Below are positions 1 to 6,134 of a stretch of 6,134 nt of DNA, piece by piece. Below the pieces are notes generated by a model. The model was given only the letters and a program-made list of their open reading frames with translations. It had not been told where the DNA came from and searched no databases. The stretch lies in assembly GCA_026388445.1 (NCBI GenBank), contig JAPLJU010000116.1:1-6134 (forward strand). The letters run 5' to 3'. This DNA comes from Deltaproteobacteria bacterium. GTDB taxonomy: Bacteria; Desulfobacterota; Syntrophia; Syntrophales; UBA2192. The position numbers and the translations under genes were made by a program. The first letter of the stretch is position 1. Each line of letters opens with the position of its first letter.

Positions 1-1
1 G

Positions 2-676
2 GCGAGCAAAGCCGAAAAGGTCATCGCCCTCGAGATCGACAGGGCCTTGATCCCGGTTCTTCACGAGGAACTGAAAAAATATAACAACGTGGAGATCCTC
101 CATGTCGACGCCCTGAAATTTGAATTCCGTTCCGTATCGGAAGCACGCGGCGGGGTAGCCATAAAGGTCGTCGGCAACATCCCCTACAACATCTCCTCGC
201 AGATCCTGTTCCGTCTGCTTGAAGACAGGGGGCATATCTCGTCCATGGTTCTCATGTTTCAAAAAGAGGTGGCCGAACGGCTCGTCGCCGGTCCCGGATC
301 GAAGACATACGGTATCCTGTCCGTCCTCGTCCGGCTCTATACTGACTCGGCCATTGTATTGAATGTTCCCCCTCAGTGTTTTTACCCGAGACCCCGGGTG
401 GAATCTGCGGTGGTCAGAATGGAAATACGGAGACGCCCGCTCGTTGATGTTGAGGACGACGCGCTTCTTTTGACCGTCATCCGGTCGGCTTTTTCAAAGC
501 GGAGAAAGACGCTTATGAACAACCTGAAGACCTCATCCCGGATCGGGCTTCGGGATGAGACTATTTTGAGGATCCTGGAAGGTCTCGGCATCGATCCGGC
601 CCGCAGGGCCGAGACGCTCACCCCCGAGGACTTCGCGCACCTGAGCAACACCATTTCGGGAAGACAATTTACTTGA
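2..676 (+). CDS. rsmA: 16S rRNA (adenine-N6,N6)-dimethyltransferase RsmA/KsgA, 5'-truncated by the window
   Basis: Uses SAM to dimethylate two adjacent adenines in the 3'-terminal hairpin of 16S rRNA during small-subunit assembly. The frame is already open at base 2, giving 224 visible residues. The family is about 270 residues long, so roughly the first 50, including the glycine-rich SAM motif I, lie outside the window. Visible landmarks in order are ALEID (visible residues 9-13, whose acidic residue normally binds the SAM ribose), HVDAL (motif III), the catalytic motif NIPYN (residues 59-63), FYPRPRVESAVV, and the C-terminal rRNA-binding SAFSKRRKTLMNNL segment, followed by the usual LTPEDFAHLSN ending. 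The TTG at 47 is internal and is not the start. The stop codon at 674-676 overlaps a putative -35 box for the next unit. Identification is secure from motif order; the only limit is the missing N-terminus. Confidence 0.96.
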   Translation, partial: ASKAEKVIALEIDRALIPVLHEELKKYNNVEILHVDALKFEFRSVSEARGGVAIKVVGNIPYNISSQILFRLLEDRGHISSMVLMFQKEVAERLVAGPGSKTYGILSVLVRLYTDSAIVLNVPPQCFYPRPRVESAVVRMEIRRRPLVDVEDDALLLTVIRSAFSKRRKTLMNNLKTSSRIGLRDETILRILEGLGIDPARRAETLTPEDFAHLSNTISGRQFT

Positions 677-701
677 CAAAAAAGGGGTTTTTTGTTATGA
701 G
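673..701 (+). promoter_or_regulatory. putative sigma-70 promoter for the panC leader
   Basis: A perfect TTGACA (673-678) is followed after exactly 17 bases by TATGAG (696-701), which matches the -10 consensus at four of six positions. The -35 box overlaps the rsmA stop codon. Transcription would start near 708 and read the structured leader and then panC-panD. The perfect -35 and ideal spacing support it; the weak -10 limits confidence. Confidence 0.55.
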
Positions 702-707
702 GGCCAC

Positions 708-811
708 ACCGCTTGGATCCGGTGACGGACTGGGACGGAAGGTTGTTCCAACTGTCGATTGAGGAAGCCCGAAATCTGCAGCCTCCCGTCCAAAAACGGG
801 GGGCTTTTTTT
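708..811 (+). ncRNA. structured leader or small RNA upstream of panC, possible attenuator/riboswitch
   Basis: This stretch lies between the putative promoter and the panC ribosome-binding site and has no convincing reading frame. It can form a TCCG/CGGA stem capped by a GTGA (GNRA-type) tetraloop at 718-729, a hairpin with arms GACGG (734-738) and CTGTC (752-756), and the terminator at 781-811. Two alternative pairings compete with the terminator: GGACGG (733-738) with CCGTCC (786-791), and GGAAGCCC (763-770) with GGGCTTTT (801-808, two G-U pairs). Competing folds ahead of a biosynthetic gene suit transcription attenuation. The 'pan' RNA motif is reported upstream of pantothenate genes, including in deltaproteobacteria, but I cannot confirm a match to its consensus. 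It could instead be a free-standing small RNA, or simply the 3' end of the rsmA transcript. Confidence 0.4.
781..811 (+). terminator. intrinsic terminator just upstream of panC
   Basis: A nine-base-pair stem (GCCTCCCGT 781-789 with ACGGGGGGC 796-804, one T-G wobble) with a six-base loop is followed by seven T (805-811). The run of T ends 15 bases before the panC start and abuts its ribosome-binding site, so the terminator lies in the panC leader. It is placed to act as an attenuator, or to end a small RNA or the rsmA transcript. Confidence 0.82.
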
Positions 812-826
812 ATGGAGTGAGGGCCT

Positions 827-1684
827 ATGGAGGTCATTGAGAGAGTCAGGGAAATGCAGCAATACGCCGAGACGCTGCGGAACTCGGGGAAGAAGATTGC
901 CTTTGTCCCCACCATGGGTTATCTCCACGAAGGCCATTTGAAGCTCATGGAGGAGGGGCGGAAGCTCGGGGACTGTCTGGTGACCAGCATTTACGTCAAC
1001 CCCACGCAGTTCGGCCCCGCGGAAGACCTGGCCAAGTACCCCAGGGACTTCAAGAGGGACGAATCGCTCTGCAAGGGGGTCGGTGTGGACGTCATCTTCT
1101 ACCCCGGCGACCTGGAAATGTACCCGGAGCACTACCAGACTTATGTCGATCTCGAGGGGGTGACTCAGAACCTCTGCGGTCTTTCCAGGCCCGGTCATTT
1201 CAGGGGAGTCGCAACGGTCTGCGCGAAGCTCTTCAATATCGTGAAACCCCATGTTGCCATTTTCGGCAAGAAGGATTTTCAGCAGTTGGTGGTCATCAAA
1301 CGCATGGTCGAGGACCTCAACATGGATCTTGAAATCCTGGGCGTGTCCACCGTCCGGGAGAAGGACGGACTGGCCATGAGTTCGAGAAACATCTATTTGA
1401 AACCCGACGAGCGGGAGGTCGCGCTCAGCCTGAGCCGTTCTCTCAAAATGGCGAAGAAGCTCTATGAAGGGGGAGAAAAAGACGCGGGAAAGATCATCGG
1501 GGAGGTGACTCAATTCATCAGCCGGCATCCCCAGGCAAAGATCGATTACGTGAAAATCTGTGACACGACAACCATGAAAGATGTGGAGCGCCTTCGGGGC
1601 AAGGGGGTCATCGCGCTCGCCGTGAGGGTGGGTGTCGCAAGGCTTATCGACAATTACGTCTTCGGCGAAACCCTTGACCTGTAG
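827..1684 (+). CDS. panC: pantothenate synthetase (pantoate--beta-alanine ligase) PanC
   Basis: Cytoplasmic enzyme that joins pantoate and beta-alanine using ATP, through a pantoyl-adenylate intermediate, in pantothenate (vitamin B5) and hence coenzyme A synthesis. The 285-residue length is normal for the family (about 280). The nucleotidyltransferase signature PTMGYLHEGH (residues 28-37) carries the HxGH-type ATP site. It is followed by NPTQFGPAEDLAKYPR, the substrate-loop motif RPGHFRGVATVCAKLFNIV, GKKDFQQL (147-154) and the KMSKS-equivalent MSSRN (184-188). The ATG at 827 is supported by GGAG at 814-817 nine bases upstream and by alignment of the N-terminus with the family. It lies 45 bases upstream of panD, which supplies its beta-alanine, so the two are very probably co-transcribed. 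Expression may depend on read-through of the terminator just before the gene. No motif departs from the family pattern. Confidence 0.98.
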   Translation: MEVIERVREMQQYAETLRNSGKKIAFVPTMGYLHEGHLKLMEEGRKLGDCLVTSIYVNPTQFGPAEDLAKYPRDFKRDESLCKGVGVDVIFYPGDLEMYPEHYQTYVDLEGVTQNLCGLSRPGHFRGVATVCAKLFNIVKPHVAIFGKKDFQQLVVIKRMVEDLNMDLEILGVSTVREKDGLAMSSRNIYLKPDEREVALSLSRSLKMAKKLYEGGEKDAGKIIGEVTQFISRHPQAKIDYVKICDTTTMKDVERLRGKGVIALAVRVGVARLIDNYVFGETLDL

Positions 1685-1729
1685 CATCGAAGGGGGCTTG
1701 CCTCGGACATTCGTGAGGAGGGAGGGATC

Positions 1730-2083
1730 ATGCAGAGATTCATGCTGAAATCGAAGCTTCACAGGGTGACGGTCACCAATGCCAACCTCAATTATGAGGG
1801 AAGCATCACCATCGACGAGGCGCTCATGCAGAAGGCCGATCTGATGCCCTTTGAAAAAGTAGATATTTATAACGTCTCCAACGGAGAGAGGTTTTCCACT
1901 TACGTGATCAAGGGCAAGAAGGGCAGCGGCGTGATCTGTCTCAACGGGGCGGCCGCCAGGAAGGCGTCGAAGGGGGATGTGATCATCGTTGCCAGCTATG
2001 TCATGGTGGATGACGGCTCCACGAAAAAGTGGACCCCGAAGTGCGTCCATGTGGATGAGAAAAACAGAATAAAGCGCTCTTAA
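1730..2083 (+). CDS. panD: aspartate 1-decarboxylase PanD (pyruvoyl-dependent, self-cleaving)
   Basis: Converts L-aspartate to beta-alanine, the amine substrate of PanC. The proenzyme cleaves itself between Gly24 and Ser25, and Ser25 becomes the catalytic pyruvoyl group. The cleavage site NYEGSITID is in the expected place. Lys9, His11, Arg54, Tyr58 and Asn72 (in LNGAAAR) fall at the same numbers as in the E. coli enzyme. That agreement supports the ATG at 1730 over the in-frame ATG at 1742. A strong purine-rich ribosome-binding site (GAGGAGGGAGGG) ends a few bases before the start. At 117 residues it is slightly shorter than the E. coli protein (126), missing only C-terminal tail. The gene ends in a hairpin over its stop codon and a terminator. 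All active-site residues are present, so it should be active; whether it needs a PanM/PanZ-type maturation factor cannot be seen here. Confidence 0.98.
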   Translation: MQRFMLKSKLHRVTVTNANLNYEGSITIDEALMQKADLMPFEKVDIYNVSNGERFSTYVIKGKKGSGVICLNGAAARKASKGDVIIVASYVMVDDGSTKKWTPKCVHVDEKNRIKRS

Positions 2084-2102
2084 CGAGTTGCCGTTAGGGA
2101 GC
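2076..2102 (+). other. hairpin spanning the panD stop codon
   Basis: GCTC (2076-2079) and TAACG (2081-2085) pair with CGTTA (2092-2096) and GAGC (2099-2102) around a six-base loop, with a small T/GG internal loop. It overlaps the TAA at 2081-2083 and sits four bases before the terminator stem, so the panCD transcript would end in two tandem hairpins. It may stabilise the 3' end; no function is shown. Confidence 0.45.
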
Positions 2103-2106
2103 AGAG

Positions 2107-2136
2107 GGCAAAGTCTCGGCACTTTGCCTTTTTTTT
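2107..2136 (+). terminator. intrinsic terminator after panD
   Basis: A perfect eight-base-pair stem (GGCAAAGT 2107-2114 with ACTTTGCC 2121-2128) with a six-base loop is followed by eight consecutive T (2129-2136). It lies 24 bases after the panD stop codon and separates the pantothenate unit from the DUF502/metK unit. Confidence 0.92.
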
Positions 2137-2147
2137 GTAAATAAAGG

Positions 2148-2176
2148 TTGAAAGTCCCGGGCACTTCTGTTATTTG
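2148..2176 (+). promoter_or_regulatory. possible promoter for the DUF502-metK-hydrolase unit
   Basis: TTGAAA (2148-2153, five of six -35 matches) is followed after 17 bases by TATTTG (2171-2176, a weak -10 with three matches), between the panD terminator and the next start codon. Because the unit follows a terminator it needs its own promoter, and this is the best candidate I see. The poor -10 makes it tentative. Confidence 0.3.
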
Positions 2177-2202
2177 AAGGCGCAACAAAGTCCGCGAAAA
2201 AG

Positions 2203-2894
2203 ATGAGAAAAAAGGTAAAACAAATATTGTTGACGGGACTTGCCGTCACCAACCCCTTCGGGCTGACCGTTTACATCCTCATTTTCCTGATCAGCCTGAT
2301 GGACGGCCTGCTCAATATCATCCCGACCCGCCTTCATCCCGATCAGGTTTTTGGGTTCCACATTCCCGGACTGGGCGTCATCTTCACCCTGATCCTCATC
2401 TTTGTCATGGGACTGACGACCCGGAGTATCCTGGAAAGCGTTTTTTGCTCTGGGGTGAGACGCTTGTGTACAAGATCCCGCTGGTCCGGGGTATCTACCA
2501 GGCCCTGAAGCAGATCGTGCATGCCATGATGAGCACAAAGGGCGAGAGCTTCAAACGGGTTGTCCTGGTCGAATTCCCGAGGAAAGGCCTGTACACAGTG
2601 GCATTTGTCACGGGAATTGCATCGGGGGAGGTCCAGGAAAAAACCGAAGAGAGATGCGTCAACATCTTCATCCCGACGACCCCCAACCCGACATCCGGGT
2701 TCTACATGATGGTTCCAGAAAATCAGGTTGTCCGTCTGGACATGTCGATCGAAGAGGCTTTCAAGCTGATCATGTCCGGCGGGATCGTCACGCCGCCGTA
2801 CCCCCGGTCCGTCCTTACCGAAAAGCCGGTAGAAGGCGTTCAGAATCCGCAGGCGGCGGTCATCCATTATGAAGTGCATCGCAAGGCAGAATAA
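2203..2894 (+). pseudogene. DUF502 family membrane protein, interrupted by a -1 frameshift
   Basis: The first frame (ATG 2203 to about 2445) gives a short basic N-terminus, a hydrophobic helix (about residues 8-32), then IPGLGVIFTLILIFVMGL (second helix) and TTRSILE. It then runs into unrelated sequence and stops at 2508. The family sequence resumes in the frame one base back, from about 2445 to the TAA at 2892-2894, with LWGETLVYKIPLVRGIYQALKQ, VVLVEFPRKG, FVTG and PTTPNPTSGFYMMVP, all typical of DUF502. The break falls at six T (2441-2446); a seventh T would restore one protein of about 230 residues, which is normal for the family. The function of DUF502 proteins is not established; they are predicted inner-membrane proteins. 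The start has a weak ribosome-binding site, but no alternative in-frame start exists nearby. The break may be a real mutation or a sequencing error; both halves otherwise look well conserved, which favours error or a recent mutation. Confidence 0.85.
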
Positions 2895-2925
2895 TTATAA
2901 ATCATAGATTACGGAGGAAGGTTGT

Positions 2926-4110
2926 ATGCTCGTATCAGCAGAAAGCATCAAGGTTGGACACCCCGATATGGTGGCGGATCAGATCTCCGCCAACATCATC
3001 GCGGACATCCTTGATAGGGAGCGGAAGATTGGACTGAATGTCTACAATATGCCTCACTGTGGTCTGGAGGTCTTTCTCGGCAAGGCCTTCTGCCTCGTCG
3101 GCGGCGAGGTGACGACCAGGGTCAGCATCGATGTGGAAAGGATCGTCCGGGAAACGGTCCTTTCTCTGGGCTACAACGATGCCGCCGTCGGTCTGAACGG
3201 CAACAACATGGGCATCCTGAACGCGATTATCCCCCAGTCTCCGGACATCAATATCGGGACGAGGGCTCATCTGGGTCAGCACAAGGAGATCGGTGCGGGT
3301 GACCAGGGCATCATGTACGGTTACGCCAACAATGAAACGCCCGAGTTGCTCCCCCTGCCGTATGTCCTTGTCAACCGTCTTATGCGGGCGCTGGAGGATT
3401 GCGGGAATCGTGTCTTTGCCCCGGACGGGAAGGGTCAGGTGACCGTGGACTACGATGATGACACGGGAAAACCTCTCCGAGTCGCCAAGGTGCTTGTTTC
3501 CAATGCCGTTGATTACCGGTATGTGAAGAAGAGCGAGAGGGGAAAAATTAAATCGATGGCCAGACAGCTTGCTTTTCGCACTCTGGGTAAATGGGTTGAC
3601 GGGAAAACAGAATTTTTCTTCAACCCCACCGGGGAATGGAGTGCGGTGAATTCATGTAGCGCGGCGGATTCCGGTATCACGGGCCGCAAACTCGTTGTCC
3701 AGTTCTACGGCGGCTATCCGGGAGCCCAGGTCGGCGGCGGGTCGGTGGTCAACAAATCGCCCGAAAAAGTCGATTGCTCTGCCGCCTTCGGCGCGCGATA
3801 CGCGGCGAAGAACCTGGTGGCTTCCGGTCTTGCCAGGAAGGTCTCCATCCAGCTTGCTTACGCCATCGGTATCGCGAAGCCCTTCAACGTCTATGTGAAC
3901 ACCTTCGGGACAGGCAAGCTGTCGGACAGGAAACTCTCGGAAATCATCGCCCGGGTCTTTGATTTCACACCGGCCGGTATGATCAAGCAATTTGATCTGC
4001 TGAACGGCGATGTCTATCGTAAAATTCCCAGGACCTTCTTCCTGGACGGCTACAAATGGGAAAAGACGGACAGGGCCGCGCGTCTCAAGAAAGAGGCGGG
4101 TGTTCGATAG
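2926..4110 (+). CDS. metK: divergent S-adenosylmethionine synthetase (methionine adenosyltransferase, MetK-like)
   Basis: Expected to make S-adenosylmethionine from methionine and ATP, releasing phosphate and pyrophosphate, in the cytoplasm. The 394 residues align with the three-domain bacterial family (E. coli 384). Visible motifs are ESIKVGHPDM (residues 6-15), LVGGEVTT, QSPDIN, the intact signature GAGDQGIMYGY (from 123), PDGKGQVT (166-173), FFFNPTG (230-236), DSGITGRK (248-255), NKSPEKVDCSAA (276-287) and a closing WEKTDRAARLKKEAG. Equivalents of E. coli His14, Asp16, Asp118, Lys165, Asp238, Arg244, Lys245, Lys265, Lys269 and Asp271 are retained. Unusual changes are HPDK to HPDM, GGGAFSGKDP to GGGSVVNKSP, and VDRSA to VDCSA. 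GGAGG at 2913-2917 lies eight bases before the ATG. It begins 31 bases after DUF502 and is followed 31 bases later by the hydrolase gene, fitting a methyl-cycle pair. Fold is certain; standard activity is probable, but a paralog with altered kinetics or substrate is possible. Confidence 0.9.
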   Translation: MLVSAESIKVGHPDMVADQISANIIADILDRERKIGLNVYNMPHCGLEVFLGKAFCLVGGEVTTRVSIDVERIVRETVLSLGYNDAAVGLNGNNMGILNAIIPQSPDINIGTRAHLGQHKEIGAGDQGIMYGYANNETPELLPLPYVLVNRLMRALEDCGNRVFAPDGKGQVTVDYDDDTGKPLRVAKVLVSNAVDYRYVKKSERGKIKSMARQLAFRTLGKWVDGKTEFFFNPTGEWSAVNSCSAADSGITGRKLVVQFYGGYPGAQVGGGSVVNKSPEKVDCSAAFGARYAAKNLVASGLARKVSIQLAYAIGIAKPFNVYVNTFGTGKLSDRKLSEIIARVFDFTPAGMIKQFDLLNGDVYRKIPRTFFLDGYKWEKTDRAARLKKEAGVR

Positions 4111-4123
4111 GATTTGGTCCTGA

Positions 4124-6134
<2,011 letters not shown>

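Noticed and set aside
708..811. Leader RNA as the bacterial signal recognition particle RNA or a c-di-GMP, fluoride or THF riboswitch
   Set aside because: The conserved cores I remember for these RNAs, such as GGAAGGAAGCAGCC of SRP RNA, are absent.
698..825. Direct repeat TGAGGGCC at 698-705 and 818-825
   Set aside because: Eight bases is within chance expectation, and the second copy is largely the panC ribosome-binding region.
695..2188. A 497-codon open frame on the minus strand across panC and panD
   Set aside because: It is the antisense of two certain genes, its translation resembles no family I know, and its openness follows from codon bias in a GC-rich genome.
2437..2450. Classical tandem-slippage programmed -1 frameshift in DUF502
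   Set aside because: The zero-frame codons GTT TTT TGC do not form an X XXY YYZ heptamer, and I see no clear downstream stimulatory structure. A missing T is the simpler reading.
2343..2879. A 178-codon minus-strand frame opposite DUF502
   Set aside because: No recognisable protein features; the plus strand carries clear DUF502 sequence across the same bases in two frames.
2895..2925. A SAM riboswitch or separate promoter directly before metK
   Set aside because: The gap is only 31 bases, too short for a known SAM riboswitch. TATAAA at 2896-2901 has no acceptable -35 box 16-18 bases upstream.

Overview
This window looks like ordinary chromosomal DNA from a Gram-negative bacterium with moderately high GC. 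The partial lptG implies an outer membrane with lipopolysaccharide. The thermophile/archaeal-type S-adenosylhomocysteine hydrolase, the DUF502 membrane protein and the general flavour of the proteins suggest an anaerobic deltaproteobacterium (Desulfobacterota, perhaps Syntrophia-like). That placement is an inference from protein resemblance, not from a marker search.

Layout. Positions 2-676 (+) hold the 3' part of rsmA/ksgA (16S rRNA dimethyladenosine transferase). A 150-base gap follows, with a near-consensus promoter whose -35 box overlaps the rsmA stop codon and a structured leader ending in a strong intrinsic terminator only 15 bases before the next start codon. Next come panC (827-1684) and panD (1730-2083), two steps of pantothenate synthesis, closed by a hairpin over the panD stop codon and a textbook terminator (2107-2136). 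A DUF502 two-helix membrane protein gene follows (2203-2894) but is interrupted by a -1 frameshift at a run of six T. Then come a divergent S-adenosylmethionine synthetase (metK-like, 2926-4110) and an S-adenosylhomocysteine hydrolase (4142-5398), which form two steps of the activated-methyl cycle. On the minus strand, convergent with the hydrolase, is the C-terminal part of lptG (5186-6134), a permease subunit of the LPS exporter.

Functionally there are two small metabolic units. PanD makes beta-alanine from aspartate and PanC joins it to pantoate, feeding coenzyme A synthesis; panB is not in the window. The MetK-like protein would make SAM from methionine and ATP, and the hydrolase would remove the SAH left after methyl transfer. 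DUF502, metK and the hydrolase gene are closely spaced, have no internal terminators and may be one transcript, but only metK and the hydrolase have an obvious functional link.

The main points for a second look are: (1) the possible riboregulated leader before panC; (2) the DUF502 frameshift; (3) the MetK-like protein, which keeps most catalytic residues but has altered signature motifs; (4) the hydrolase, with a thermophile/archaeal-type body but a substrate-pocket motif like the usual bacterial/eukaryotic enzymes; (5) the loss of LptG homology within a few bases of the hydrolase stop codon, after which the lptG frame runs about 72 codons antisense into the hydrolase gene. I saw no CRISPR array, tRNA, rRNA, insertion sequence or phage gene, and nothing that amounts to a clear new multi-gene system.
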